A stretch of DNA of 64,000 nucleotides from Legionella taurinensis (GCF_900452865.1 NZ_UGOZ01000001.1:372001-436000), one strand, 5' to 3'. Shown: positions 19,635 through 29,723, counted from the stretch's first letter. The notes: generated by a model from the sequence alone, not told the origin. Made by a program: numbers and translations.

Positions 19635-19730
19635 AAGGAATCCTGCTGCAAGCCAAGTTATAAATTTCATTGAATTAAATCAACACGTTGATTAAATAGC
19701 CAATTTTTGCGAAAAAGCTAAACAATATGA

Positions 19731-19759
19731 TTGTTCACTATCTAGCATTTCCATATAAT
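19731..19759 (+). promoter_or_regulatory. Sigma-70-type promoter for the small exported protein
   Basis: TTGTTC (19731-19736), a 17-bp spacer and a consensus TATAAT (19754-19759). Transcription would start near 19766, about 36 nt before the ATG at 19802. Confidence 0.65.
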
Positions 19760-19801
19760 GCCTATTCCCCATTTTAACAATAACAAGAGAAAGGTAAAAC
19801 A

Positions 19802-20188
19802 ATGAAAAAATGGATGTTGATGGCGGCAGGCAGTGTGTTCATGGTCAATGCTCAGGCAAATGAAGGGCTTTGTGGTTACAAAGATTATTTCCATTTGAGC
19901 AATAAGGCACACCCGGCCATTTATATTGTTAGCGGTTACAGTGATCAGGATCTTAATTTACAACTGGTCGGTCCGCGCAGCTTTGTTATTCGCGATACCC
20001 CCCAATGCCGTTCTGGCTATGCGCATGTGACGGTGGCGTATGATGCAGCCAATTGGTGTGTCCTTGACATTAAGGACGGTCCTTATATGCAGCACCCTTC
20101 TATTAGCGCATCCTGCCATGGCATACACTACATCGGTTTGGATTATGATGGCTTTGGCAGTTATTCCTACACCATTAAACTGGATTAA
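19802..20188 (+). CDS. Small exported protein of unknown function
   Basis: A 128-residue protein with a typical signal peptide (MKKWMLMAAGSVFMVNAQA, cleavage likely after AQA). The mature part is about 109 residues, with four cysteines (in LCGY, QCRS, WCVL and SCHG) that could form two disulfides, and it is rich in Tyr, Gly and Asp. I do not recognise a family. Product location is probably periplasmic or secreted. A strong promoter and an AGAAAGG ribosome site precede it, and a GC-rich hairpin follows. Confidence 0.7.
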   Translation: MKKWMLMAAGSVFMVNAQANEGLCGYKDYFHLSNKAHPAIYIVSGYSDQDLNLQLVGPRSFVIRDTPQCRSGYAHVTVAYDAANWCVLDIKDGPYMQHPSISASCHGIHYIGLDYDGFGSYSYTIKLD

Positions 20189-20195
20189 CCGCTAT

Positions 20196-20219
20196 GGCGC
20201 GAGACCTTTTTCTCGCGCC
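20196..20219. terminator. GC-rich hairpin between convergent genes
   Basis: GGCGCGAGA and TCTCGCGCC form a perfect 9-bp stem with a CCTTTT loop. It lies between the exported-protein stop (20188) and the convergent MFS gene (ends 20227). There is no U-tract after the stem on either strand, so intrinsic termination is uncertain. Confidence 0.4.
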
Positions 20220-20226
20220 GAGGCTG

Positions 20227-21489
20227 TCAGGCACCTGCCAGAGAGCCCATTGTTTGTTTACGAAAACGCCATTGCAGCATACCTGTCAGCAGAGCGCCCA
20301 CTAATGCACCGCAGGGAATGACTTTTAAAGCCAGAAGGTAACTCGTCAGAGAATAGACATGCACGCCATCGACTGAGAGAGTTCCCGACCAGTAGGTTTC
20401 CATGACGTGGCCAATCAAAGTATGAAAGAATGAGCCGCCCAGCATATTAACGCAATTAAGAAAGGCCACCGTCACGCTTAAAAGTTCCGGATGAACGAGC
20501 CTGGCGCCGGCAGCAAACACGAGAACCTGATAGCAGCAGAGAAGGCCGATGATAAAAAACACCAGAGCAAATGCGGCTTTTTGATAGAAAGGGTGTGAAA
20601 GCAGCATGAAAAATACGGCCGCCATGCCAAGTCCGCAAAGACTTATTACGGGGTAATGGCCCATTTTTTTGCTCGCGAAAGACAACAGCGGCCCACCAAA
20701 TAACATGCCGACAAACAGAAACGAAATGACCAGGGCCGCCTCGCTTTTGGGAATACTATAGGCTGTCATCAGATAAGGGACGCCCCAAACATCGGCAAAT
20801 CCTTCCAGCGAACCGACCATTAATGCATTGGCAATGGCCAATACCCAAATGGAAGGTGCGGAAAGAAGGGCCTTGAACTTCCTGAGGCTGAAGCCAGTTG
20901 TCCCCGTGGCCAGCGGTTGTGGCGGCGTACGAAGAAACACAGTGACGGCAAGGCCTAAAACCACAGCCAGCAATGCGAGAACAAGGGCCAGCGCATGCCA
21001 GTCGTAATAAAGCGCAAGCAGGCTTATCGGCTTACCGCCATAAATGGCGCCTAATAAGCCCAGGCTGAAAGAAAACCCCACCATGCGCGCGTAGTGTGTT
21101 TCAGGAAACCAGTCAGAGATCACTTTCGAAACACCAAGGAATCCCACGGCCGATCCCGCACCAATTAAGAAACGGCTGAGACAAGCAATCAGCCAGTGGT
21201 GGGTGAGGGTAAACATCAGCGTGCCGACACTGCAGAGTAGAGCAAAAAACAAAATTACGCGGCGTGCGCCATAGCGATCAAGTAAAACAGCCACAGGGAT
21301 CTGCATGCCGGCGTAACCGTAGTAATAAAAAGCAGCCAGTAGCCCGAACTGGCTGGCATCGATAGTCAACTGCTCCATAATTCCCTGCATCATCAATCCA
21401 GGCCAGAGACGGAGAATGAATTGATAGGCAAAAAAGACCACGGGGAAAAACCACATGACAAAGGGTAAATGGCGTTGTGAACGAAACAT
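20227..21489 (-). CDS. Major facilitator superfamily transporter
   Basis: A 420-residue inner-membrane protein with about 12 hydrophobic segments. The MFS motif A region is PVAVLLDRYGARRVILFFALLC between helices 2 and 3. FLIGAGSAVGFLGVSKVISDWFP is the helix 4-5 region common in Legionella carriers of the organic-anion/nutrient type. I start at 21489 (MFRSQRHLPF) because GAGGA lies just upstream; an extension to 21624 adds 45 non-membrane residues. The substrate is not predictable. Confidence 0.85.
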   Translation of the reverse strand: MFRSQRHLPFVMWFFPVVFFAYQFILRLWPGLMMQGIMEQLTIDASQFGLLAAFYYYGYAGMQIPVAVLLDRYGARRVILFFALLCSVGTLMFTLTHHWLIACLSRFLIGAGSAVGFLGVSKVISDWFPETHYARMVGFSFSLGLLGAIYGGKPISLLALYYDWHALALVLALLAVVLGLAVTVFLRTPPQPLATGTTGFSLRKFKALLSAPSIWVLAIANALMVGSLEGFADVWGVPYLMTAYSIPKSEAALVISFLFVGMLFGGPLLSFASKKMGHYPVISLCGLGMAAVFFMLLSHPFYQKAAFALVFFIIGLLCCYQVLVFAAGARLVHPELLSVTVAFLNCVNMLGGSFFHTLIGHVMETYWSGTLSVDGVHVYSLTSYLLALKVIPCGALVGALLTGMLQWRFRKQTMGSLAGA

Positions 21490-21789
21490 ACTGTCCTCAC
21501 TGGAAAGCGGGTTAAAACGAAAGGCAGAAAAACGGTGTGAGGAAAGTGATCGGCTATTCAGCCGATAATAATTGAACGGGTAATGAGGATGGCGCAGAGG
21601 AACAAAGTCATGGGTTAAAATCAAACGAAACCATTAATTCACGTTACATTATTTTCTCATCAATGACAATCTCTGGGCAGAAAGTATTTTTATTTTCACT
21701 GGCTCCAATCAATTTCAGATAGTCTATTGTTAATAGGTGACTTCTGTCGCTATAGTTGCAATCCACAGGACAAGCATGAGGAAAAGGCG
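21490..21789. other. Intergenic region between MFS gene and C1 peptidase gene
   Basis: A 300-bp divergent control region. A small hairpin, ATCGGCT-ATTC-AGCCGAT (21549-21566), lies about 60 bp upstream of the MFS start and could fall in its leader. No additional gene or RNA is recognisable. Confidence 0.5.
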
Positions 21790-22845
21790 ATGAAAAAGGG
21801 AATTTTATGGATTATCAGTTTACTCTTATCGGCCTCGGTTGGGGCAAAACCGTTTGAAATTACAGGCCAGATTCCTATCCTTATCAGTGATGAATCGGAG
21901 ACCGGCCTGCAGCAATCCCGGGTTGTGCTGGTGCAGAACGTGCAGCTATCCAAGGAGGCTCAAGCGGTGCTGAGCGAGCGGGTGCAGGAGATAATGGATA
22001 CTGCCAGTGACGAGGCATCGCTGCTGCCCACAGGCCTGCCGGCAAAGCTGGATTTAGGAATGAATAAAACGCCGGTACTGAATCAAGGCGTGCACGGGAC
22101 CTGCGTAACCTTTGCCGTGACGGCTGCCCTGGATGCCCTGTTGGCTAAAGGGGATTACATCAGTCAATTATGCAGCCTGGAGTTAGGCACTTACCTCCTG
22201 AATAAAAAACAGATCCCCTACAGCGGTTGGGACGGCTCCTTTGGAAAAATCGTCTTAAACCAGCTTGACCAGTACGGCATTATCACCACCAGCCATCAAC
22301 GCAGCAAAGGCTGTGCCGGCGTGAAGCTTTACCCGGCGGATAATGAAAAAAACCAGGGTAAAGCCATGTCCGTGAGTGAGTACAGCGCCAATGCCCTGGC
22401 TATTAATGACCAAATGGCCTGGGAAAGTCTGGTGGACATTGATGAGGTTTTCACCGTCAATCACAATCCAGCTCAGGTGTTACAAGCCATTAAAAAAAGT
22501 TTGAGTGAGGGGCATCGGTTGACCTTTGGCGTCCTGCTGGATGTGGAATTGAATCATGCCGGGGCCATGGGCAAATACGCAAAGGCGTTTGATTCCTGGA
22601 TGCTCACTCCTGAAATCATCCGTCATGCCAAACAGGGACGAGTGAATGGCGGCCATGAAATGATTATCACAGGTTATGATGACACGGCGTTGATTATGGA
22701 TAACTTTGGCCACGTCAGCAAAGGCATGTTAATCTTGCGTAATTCCTGGGGCAGCAACAGCGGCAACCGCGGCAATTATTACATGTCGTACGACTACTTC
22801 AAGGCATTGAGTGATGAAGTGCAAATCATCAAGCCCAAGGTTTAA
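21790..22845 (+). CDS. Exported papain-like (C1 family) cysteine peptidase
   Basis: A 351-residue protein with a signal peptide (MKKGILWIISLLLSASVGA). The papain triad is visible: NQGVHGTCVTF with C105, GGHEMIITGYDD with H289, and LRNSWGSNSGNRG with N318. The Gln of the oxyanion hole is Q99. Residues 20-90 form an N-terminal extension that may act as a pro-region. L. pneumophila secretes a C1-type protein (Lpg2622) by type II secretion, and this may be its relative. Start 21790 gives the signal peptide; the longer form at 21727 does not. CbpA follows after 26 nt. Confidence 0.85.
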   Translation: MKKGILWIISLLLSASVGAKPFEITGQIPILISDESETGLQQSRVVLVQNVQLSKEAQAVLSERVQEIMDTASDEASLLPTGLPAKLDLGMNKTPVLNQGVHGTCVTFAVTAALDALLAKGDYISQLCSLELGTYLLNKKQIPYSGWDGSFGKIVLNQLDQYGIITTSHQRSKGCAGVKLYPADNEKNQGKAMSVSEYSANALAINDQMAWESLVDIDEVFTVNHNPAQVLQAIKKSLSEGHRLTFGVLLDVELNHAGAMGKYAKAFDSWMLTPEIIRHAKQGRVNGGHEMIITGYDDTALIMDNFGHVSKGMLILRNSWGSNSGNRGNYYMSYDYFKALSDEVQIIKPKV

Positions 22846-22871
22846 TGTGATGACGATGAGAAAAAAAACGC

Positions 22872-23807
22872 ATGGACTATAAAGACTACTATCAAATTAT
22901 GGGATTGGAGCGCGGTGCGTCACCTGAAGAAATTAAACGGGCCTATAGAAAACTGGCCCGCAAGTACCATCCTGATGTCAGTAAAGAGCCCGGTGCTGAG
23001 GAAAAATTTAAAGAACTGGGCGAAGCCTACGAGGTATTGAAAGATCCTGAAAAAAAGGCCAAGTATGATCAATACGGTCAATACTGGAAACAACAGGGAC
23101 AATCCGGTTTCAGACCCGGTGAAACTCCGTACCGTCATGACTCCTTCAATGAAGGCGATGCCGCTGATTTTGAGGATTTTATCAACAGCATTTTCCGCCA
23201 GCGTCAGCAGCAGCAACATGCTAATTTTTATGATTTTGGCCAACAGGATATTCATGCCAAATTACCCATCAGTCTGGAAGACAGTTACCGCGGCGCTGAA
23301 AAAAGCCTGCAACTTAAAGTGCCGGTTTATGATCGTCATGGGCATGGCGAGTATCAGACGCGCGCGGTCAAGGTGAAAATTCCTGCGGGTATCGGCGATA
23401 AGCAGCAAATTCGCCTCAAAGGCCAGGGGGGCAGGGTAGACGGCCAGCCGCCGGGTGATCTGTACATCGAAATCAACCTGTTGCCGCACCCTTGGTTCCG
23501 TGTGGATAAAAAAGACATCTATCTGCAATTGCCTGTGGCACCCTGGGAAGCGGCATTGGGAGCGACTGTCCAGGTGCCTACGCTGGGGGGCGTGGTCAAT
23601 CTTAAAGTTCCGGCGCAGTCCCAATCCGGCAAACAAATGCGGCTTAAAGGCAGGGGGCTACCCGGTAATCCGGCGGGTGATCAGTATGTGAGTCTCGACA
23701 TTGTTATCCCTCCCGGTGACAATGAGGCACTGCGTCATTTGTATGAAGAAATGGCAAAAGCAACCCCGTTTAACCCGCGGGAAAAATTAGGAGTCAACCA
23801 TGGCTAA
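22872..23807 (+). CDS. cbpA: DnaJ-class co-chaperone CbpA
   Basis: A 311-residue Hsp40. The N-terminal J domain has the HPD motif (H33-D35) needed to stimulate DnaK. A short Gly/Gln linker is followed by two beta-rich client-binding domains ([16 protein letters not shown]...; [17 protein letters not shown]). There is no DnaJ zinc finger, as expected for CbpA. The stop overlaps the cbpM start by 8 nt, giving the standard cbpA-cbpM pair. Confidence 0.95.
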   Translation: MDYKDYYQIMGLERGASPEEIKRAYRKLARKYHPDVSKEPGAEEKFKELGEAYEVLKDPEKKAKYDQYGQYWKQQGQSGFRPGETPYRHDSFNEGDAADFEDFINSIFRQRQQQQHANFYDFGQQDIHAKLPISLEDSYRGAEKSLQLKVPVYDRHGHGEYQTRAVKVKIPAGIGDKQQIRLKGQGGRVDGQPPGDLYIEINLLPHPWFRVDKKDIYLQLPVAPWEAALGATVQVPTLGGVVNLKVPAQSQSGKQMRLKGRGLPGNPAGDQYVSLDIVIPPGDNEALRHLYEEMAKATPFNPREKLGVNHG

Positions 23808-24105
23808 GGACAACGAAACCACGGTGGTGTGCGAAGAATGGTATACCTTGTCCCTGCATGAGGTGACCGGTTCTTTTGGGGTGAGTGCCGAAGTCATTCT
23901 TGAAATTATGGATGAAGGGATTATTTCATCGCAAAAAAATGAGCGGAATGAATTTTATTTTGGCAATGAAGACCTGCGACGCATTCGAACCGTTTTGCAA
24001 TTGCACCGCGATCTTGGTGTAAACGTTGCCGGTGCAGCATTGGCATTGGAATTGATGAACGAAATCGAGCAGTTGAAGCGTTTATTGCAGGGTGGCCGTC
24101 ACTGA
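23800..24105 (+). CDS. cbpM: Chaperone modulator CbpM
   Basis: A 101-residue MerR-like helical protein that binds the CbpA J domain and inhibits it. The sequence follows the family: [31 protein letters not shown], then [37 protein letters not shown]. It overlaps cbpA by 8 nt. Its stop codon touches the stop of the convergent giant gene, leaving no intergenic space. Confidence 0.92.
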   Translation: MAKDNETTVVCEEWYTLSLHEVTGSFGVSAEVILEIMDEGIISSQKNERNEFYFGNEDLRRIRTVLQLHRDLGVNVAGAALALELMNEIEQLKRLLQGGRH

Positions 24106-27100
24106 TCAGGCAACAGGGGCCGCTGCTGGCGGCATGGCTTCTGAGTCCTCATCGGCTGCGTGCAATCCAGGGTCATGGTAGGCGCGCTCGGTCCTGGTAA
24201 AGAGACCGAACTGATTGGCAAACGAGGGCATTGGCGGTTTATTTTTTTCTGCAGCGATATCACGCAGGGCATTAAAACGCTTAAGTGGCGTGGGCGTATA
24301 AAGATGCAGAAGCGACAGCAGATTAATGAGGCAACTCTTAAACCACAACCAGTCAGACTCTGTGAATGAGCGCTGTTTGGTTAAGGGAATTGAGAACTCG
24401 ACCTTGTTACAGGCGGTTTGTAATTGAAAAAGCCGCTCGCTCGGCGAGTTTTTATCATTGAGGGCAATGTCTTTTAATAGAGTAAGCAGTCTGCTTTTCT
24501 CATGAATGAGATCCTGTATCTCATAGACGGAAGTGTCATCCACCCCGTTGCCTTTTGCGCTGTCCAGGTACAGGTAAAAGGCTTGAATGGCTGACAGGAT
24601 TTTATCCAGATGCACATAGTGACGCAATTCGTCATTCTGAAAGGCTCGGGTTTTTTTAATTAATAAACGAATCATGCTTTGGCGGATATGATTAGACGAT
24701 TTCGTCTGCTCAATGATTTCCTGATTAAACGACATCAGGTGGGCATGCAGTTTTTTCTCATATTCACTGTGAATGTGCAGTAAACCAAGGCGGCGTCCTG
24801 CCATCCTGGTCACGAGTTCCTCAAAGGTGGATTGCAGGTACTGAGCCTTATACTGTTGGTTCAGCTCAGCGTCTTTTGTCTGAGCGGCTAACAAATAGTG
24901 CGTTTGTTCTTCGGCAGTTTCCTTCTCGAATTGGTAACTGGCCTGCAAGCCCGCGTAATGAGCATTTAAATTGGCAACCCAATCAGCGACACCGGAAGGT
25001 ATGGCCATGCACACAGGCAGTTGCGCGCCATTGAGCAAGGTATCCACGTGAGGATGGCGGCCTGATGCGCTTTGTCCTGCCTGGTAGTGGTCCTGATGTT
25101 CATACAGGTCGGGTAAAAGACTGGTGTATTGAGCGAGCAATTGGTTCTCGATGGCCTTAAGAATTTCAGGCGTTGAGGGAAGGTACCCTGACGTAAATTG
25201 CAGGTAGTCGTTTAATTGGTCATTGAACTGGCTGTAAATACGGATTTTTTTATCGCGGTCGGGCGAGGCGGATTGTTTCTTCCAGTAAATGAGTGCACCG
25301 GTTGTCAGGCCGGCAATGTTGTCAATCACAGGGATGATTGTGAGGTCGCTTTTGAGAAATAACCCATCGATTACAGGGGTGTTTGCCATTCCCTGTGGGA
25401 GTAAATGAGGTAATTCCTTTGCTGCCTGTTTAAGAAAAGGCAATGCCTCGCGGTAATGCTTGACTGCGTCCTGTCTGCCCAATTCCAGCACATCCGGTCG
25501 CACCGGGGGGCCTGGTATGTAGGATAAGGCGGGTTGTTTAAGACGGCTATACAATTGCAGGGATTTATTCAATTCCTTAAAGACACGCTGCTCACGGCTG
25601 ATTTGTTTAAGCTTCAATTCAGCCAGGGTTGCTCGTTGTTTCGCCGCCACTTGCCGTTTCTGGATGGGCGTCATGGAGAAAACCAATTCAAGGTGCTGAG
25701 CCGAAACCAGACCTGCCGGTTCAACCAAACCCTGGTAAAATTGATCCAGAATGGCTTTCATGGAGGTAGCCAATACACCAGGCTTTAAGGCCAGTTTGGC
25801 CTCAAAATGATCCGTTTCCATTAATAGACGAGTGAATAACACCGAATTGATTTCGTCCAGATGATCCATGACTGCGTCATGAGAAGTTTGAGAAAACTGG
25901 ATCAATTTGGTTTTTAACTCCATGAACAGCTCATACATGACAGGCGTGTCCAGCAGTAATCTGAAATGGGAGGGCGAGTCGTGGATAATCTTCTCAATGT
26001 TCATCGCGATGCGTTTGGTATTGAGACGGATTTTTTCAAGCCTGTCCGCCGGTATCGGTGTTTGATAATTCAAGGCTTGAATGTGTTCGGGAACCACCAT
26101 AAAGGCCTGGATTGTATACCATAATCCATTGTAATGAAGGGGTTCTTCCTTCGGCTCTACCTCCTCGGGGTGGACTAGGTAGGGTTGGGTCTGATCGCGT
26201 GTGAATTGATACAGTTGCTGGGCTTTCATCATCAGATCACGGCAAACCAGGCGTGAGTGAGGATCATGATAAAAGGAAAGTGACAACTGATAGATGGTGT
26301 TGATGGCATGATAAACCTGCAGCAGATGATAAACATAGGTTGATTCACTGCTTTTGTCATTGAGTTTCTCAAGTTCAATGACCATTTGTTCAAGGTAATA
26401 CAGGGCATTAAACAGGCGTTTAATGTTAAGCAACTGCTGAGGCTCTGCCAGCAGGGATTGCTTCGTTTCCAATTGGGGAAAAGGAACACCCTTTTCCTGC
26501 GGTTTAAGATGCTGTCTGGCGGGAAGATTCAACGCCGCAGTGAATTGAAAAAGCGATTTGCGGTAATCCGCTATGTGTTTCGAACAGGTGTCTTTTTTAA
26601 GCAGGTAATGCGCTCGATTGGCATGCTGTGTATTCACAGCCAGCGGCGGGGACTCCACGTCCTTCTCATAGCGCTTTTTACCGTCATCAAGGTAATTGTC
26701 ACGATAGGCCTTCCAACGCGTCTTTGTGACTGCGAAGCCTGTATTAATATCCAGTTCCATTGAAATTAATTCATCGACAGTCAACGGCAAAGTAGACTCT
26801 TTGTCGGTCAGAGACTGGATGATTTTCTTATCCAGTGCGGCAATTCCTGCATCAGACGCTTTGATCGTCATAAAATAAGGTTGAAAACGGGCATAGAGAG
26901 GCCGTAATTTTTTCTTCTCGCCCTCCGGTAGTGCAGAGAGGGTGGCCACGTCCTGCTGATCAAGGATAGCCATGAATTGCCGATACGCTTTTTGGGCCTG
27001 GGTTAAGGCGACTACGCGCTGATCATAATGTTGCGCAAGAAGAAACACCTGATCGGTGGTTAAGGGGGCTGGCTGTTTTAAAAGGCAATGCCCTTCGTCG

Positions 27101-28737
27101 GACACGGTAAATTCAAACCCCTGGGCCTCGTCTTTTATGCCGAGAGCGGCTTTCTCGTTGAGCTTGAACACGTCTTCGCCCGGGTAAGGCGCTAAAGCCA
27201 GGTCGCTCTGGTCGATAATGTGTTGAAAAAGCGCTTTATTAAGCTGTTTATGGAACCTGGCGGTGACTGTTTCCTGGGCAAACAAGGCAGCGAGCGTGGT
27301 GTACTTAGCCTGAAGGTGACTGATTTTATCCGTGTTTTCGTAATTGTAATACCAGTCAAAAGGTGTTTTTAGGGTGCCCAGCCAGCCGCGAGGTTGCGTC
27401 AAACCATTGATAATGGCATTACTTAAGTCAACATGATGATGCTCGATCACAGGACGGATGTATCGGTAGTGTCGGGCTAATTCCTTTTTGACGATCTCAG
27501 GCAGTTGGTTTAAACGAAGCCCCTGGTATTCTGGCCGGGCAAGAATGGCATAGAACGTGTTAAATGCACTCTGCAGGCGTTGCGCTTTGACCGAGGCCGT
27601 CCGCGTTTTGCTTAGCCGCTCACGCGTTTCACTAAGGCGCAAATCAAGGAATCGGGCATCTTCCAGCGTCAACAATTCCTTGCCGCAGGTTTCAAAATTA
27701 ACGGGCTTCCGGGCATACGTGATGAGCAGGTCATAAAGCGGTTTTATCTGTTGCATCATCGGCCTGGAGAGGGTTCCTGGATGCAGCAGGGCTTGATCTT
27801 CGATACGATCGACCAGGGCAAATAACCGCGGCAGCAGGTCGTATTTTAATTTGGCTAGATTATCACGTACCACATTCTGGGATGTTTCATTGAATTGCAC
27901 CATCTGCTGAAAGGTGCTGGTGGTTAGGCTGATAATGTGACGTACAATATTAATGTATTTCAGCAGCTTAAATGCAATGAAGAAATTGTTGTCCCTCAAA
28001 TCATCCAGCGCAAAAATAATCTTGATCGCATTTTCCTGAAGTTCCTGTAATTTTTGCTCATTAATTTCCGGTGCTTCAAGGGAAATTTTTGCAGAATAAT
28101 GATGCAGGTGGAGGCGTAATTCCTGAATGTAGCCTGGGAGTTTGGCACTGAATTTACTGATAAAATTGTAATCAAATCCCTCCTGCCGAGGTTTCATTTG
28201 ATCCACAGCAATGCCTGTATACCAGCCGGTATTATAACTCAGTGGAAAATCCAGAATGCGGCCAGCCAGGTCATTTGCCTGCTTTTCATAACCATCCGCC
28301 TGCTGTTTGACAAGATGCAGAATGTGCTGCAATTGCACAAGCTCATGGCCAAACACCTCCATAAAATCCACATCGACGTGCGTCAACAGGTAACTGGCCT
28401 GATAGGCGTGGTGAATGGTATTAAAATAGAGTTTTTTCAAATCAAGGGTTTTTTGCTGGCCGTTGCGCAGATTGACATTTTCCAGATCGATGAAGGCCAT
28501 TTCCGCATGGTACAAGGCATTAATGAGTTGTTTAATCTGGACGATGCGGCGGGGTTCATCGGCGAAATCAACATAGGGCTCGCCTGAGGACTGGGTGTCG
28601 GCAAAATAATCGCGAGCGTGGCTTGAAAAATAGGGGCCTTTCAGTTGAGTTGTGATAAATTCACGATTGCTGCGCAACAGCGTGGAAATCTGATTTTCCT
28701 TAAAAGTATCCAACAAGCGCAAAAATCGTTCTATCAT
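24106..28737 (-). CDS. Giant alpha-helical protein with internal duplication, putative Dot/Icm effector
   Basis: A 1543-residue Leu/Gln/His-rich protein with no signal peptide or clear membrane span and probable coiled coils. It is duplicated internally: residues about 64-345 resemble about 766-1005 (for example QFNETSQNVVRDNL at 281 against QFSQTSHDAVMDHL at 947), and similarity probably continues to about 510 and 1180. The C-terminus has an acidic DEDSE cluster and then small residues, as in Dot/Icm secretion signals. Size and composition suggest the SidH/SdhA effector group, which guards vacuole integrity in L. pneumophila, but I cannot confirm homology. It is monocistronic and convergent with cbpM. 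No enzymatic motif is seen. Confidence 0.6.
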   Translation of the reverse strand: MIERFLRLLDTFKENQISTLLRSNREFITTQLKGPYFSSHARDYFADTQSSGEPYVDFADEPRRIVQIKQLINALYHAEMAFIDLENVNLRNGQQKTLDLKKLYFNTIHHAYQASYLLTHVDVDFMEVFGHELVQLQHILHLVKQQADGYEKQANDLAGRILDFPLSYNTGWYTGIAVDQMKPRQEGFDYNFISKFSAKLPGYIQELRLHLHHYSAKISLEAPEINEQKLQELQENAIKIIFALDDLRDNNFFIAFKLLKYINIVRHIISLTTSTFQQMVQFNETSQNVVRDNLAKLKYDLLPRLFALVDRIEDQALLHPGTLSRPMMQQIKPLYDLLITYARKPVNFETCGKELLTLEDARFLDLRLSETRERLSKTRTASVKAQRLQSAFNTFYAILARPEYQGLRLNQLPEIVKKELARHYRYIRPVIEHHHVDLSNAIINGLTQPRGWLGTLKTPFDWYYNYENTDKISHLQAKYTTLAALFAQETVTARFHKQLNKALFQHIIDQSDLALAPYPGEDVFKLNEKAALGIKDEAQGFEFTVSDEGHCLLKQPAPLTTDQVFLLAQHYDQRVVALTQAQKAYRQFMAILDQQDVATLSALPEGEKKKLRPLYARFQPYFMTIKASDAGIAALDKKIIQSLTDKESTLPLTVDELISMELDINTGFAVTKTRWKAYRDNYLDDGKKRYEKDVESPPLAVNTQHANRAHYLLKKDTCSKHIADYRKSLFQFTAALNLPARQHLKPQEKGVPFPQLETKQSLLAEPQQLLNIKRLFNALYYLEQMVIELEKLNDKSSESTYVYHLLQVYHAINTIYQLSLSFYHDPHSRLVCRDLMMKAQQLYQFTRDQTQPYLVHPEEVEPKEEPLHYNGLWYTIQAFMVVPEHIQALNYQTPIPADRLEKIRLNTKRIAMNIEKIIHDSPSHFRLLLDTPVMYELFMELKTKLIQFSQTSHDAVMDHLDEINSVLFTRLLMETDHFEAKLALKPGVLATSMKAILDQFYQGLVEPAGLVSAQHLELVFSMTPIQKRQVAAKQRATLAELKLKQISREQRVFKELNKSLQLYSRLKQPALSYIPGPPVRPDVLELGRQDAVKHYREALPFLKQAAKELPHLLPQGMANTPVIDGLFLKSDLTIIPVIDNIAGLTTGALIYWKKQSASPDRDKKIRIYSQFNDQLNDYLQFTSGYLPSTPEILKAIENQLLAQYTSLLPDLYEHQDHYQAGQSASGRHPHVDTLLNGAQLPVCMAIPSGVADWVANLNAHYAGLQASYQFEKETAEEQTHYLLAAQTKDAELNQQYKAQYLQSTFEELVTRMAGRRLGLLHIHSEYEKKLHAHLMSFNQEIIEQTKSSNHIRQSMIRLLIKKTRAFQNDELRHYVHLDKILSAIQAFYLYLDSAKGNGVDDTSVYEIQDLIHEKSRLLTLLKDIALNDKNSPSERLFQLQTACNKVEFSIPLTKQRSFTESDWLWFKSCLINLLSLLHLYTPTPLKRFNALRDIAAEKNKPPMPSFANQFGLFTRTERAYHDPGLHAADEDSEAMPPAAAPVA

Positions 28738-28869
28738 AGGTAGTTACCGATGCGATCGTGGTGCAGTTATAATATAAGTCGCGTCTTAAGTGAAGTATAA
28801 GATGCTTTCTTTTTGTTAATTATATGAAAATTTTGGTTTTTTTGAAGGCATTCAAAGAGGGGATGTAAC

Positions 28870-29517
28870 ATGACTGGGTGGCGGACTTTAGCGGATATAC
28901 GGCGTGATTATGGGGATTTAAGGATTGATGACCACCAGATCGGGGGCGATCCCTTACTGCAGTTTCAGCTCTGGTTTAAAGAAGTGCTTGCCAGCGAGAA
29001 GCAGGATCCCACGGCCATGGTTCTGTCCACGGTCGATGAAGAAGGAATGCCTGATTCAAGAGTGGTATTACTCAAGGGAATCGAAGAGGGGTGTTTTATT
29101 TTTTATACCAATTATGAAAGCGCGAAAGCCGTGCAATTGCAAAAACACCCGTTTGCCGCCTTGAATTTTTATTGGCCGGAAATGGCCCGGCAAGTGAGAA
29201 TCCGGGGCGCGGTGGAAAAAACCAGCCGGGAAATGTCAGACGCCTACTTTGCCAGTCGGCCGCCAGCCAGTCAGCTTAGTGCCATGGCTTCGCCTCAGAG
29301 CCGCCCCATTGCCACCCGGCAAGAATTGGAGATTGCCTTTAACCGCCTGCTGGCGCAATGGAATCAGCAACCCATAGTTCGCCCGGAAAACTGGGGCGGA
29401 TACCAACTCAAACCGTCGACCATTGAATTTTGGCAGGGGAGAGATAACCGGTTGCATGATCGCGTGCTGTATCGCCAACAGGGCGATGAATGGATTGGTT
29501 GCCGCCTGGCGCCATAG
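28870..29517 (+). CDS. pdxH: Pyridoxamine 5'-phosphate oxidase
   Basis: FMN-dependent oxidase, 215 residues, making pyridoxal 5'-phosphate from pyridoxine or pyridoxamine phosphate. Motifs: [38 protein letters not shown] (FMN-binding barrel), [28 protein letters not shown] and the C-terminal [16 protein letters not shown] 28870 has AGAGGGG 6-8 nt upstream. It is divergent from the giant gene. Confidence 0.97.
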   Translation: MTGWRTLADIRRDYGDLRIDDHQIGGDPLLQFQLWFKEVLASEKQDPTAMVLSTVDEEGMPDSRVVLLKGIEEGCFIFYTNYESAKAVQLQKHPFAALNFYWPEMARQVRIRGAVEKTSREMSDAYFASRPPASQLSAMASPQSRPIATRQELEIAFNRLLAQWNQQPIVRPENWGGYQLKPSTIEFWQGRDNRLHDRVLYRQQGDEWIGCRLAP

Positions 29518-29723
29518 TGAGATAAATCATATACTTACAAGGACAATGTGTATTATTTTTAACTATATTGTCAAGAAATAGTAAATTAATCTCGCTTATC
29601 CCCTCCTGGATTGCTCAAGGCGTAAAATAGTTTCTAAGTGGATTGAATCACGAATCCCTGGCGATGGTACGGAAGTTGCTACCATTCAAGTAAGAGGAAG
29701 ACGAGCTAAGAGAGGGTACGAAC

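Noticed and set aside
28760-28800. Possible PmrA-type repeat (CTTAAG...CTTAT) upstream of the giant gene
   Set aside because: The half-sites are 12 bp apart rather than the expected 11, and both deviate from the consensus, so the match is too weak to annotate.
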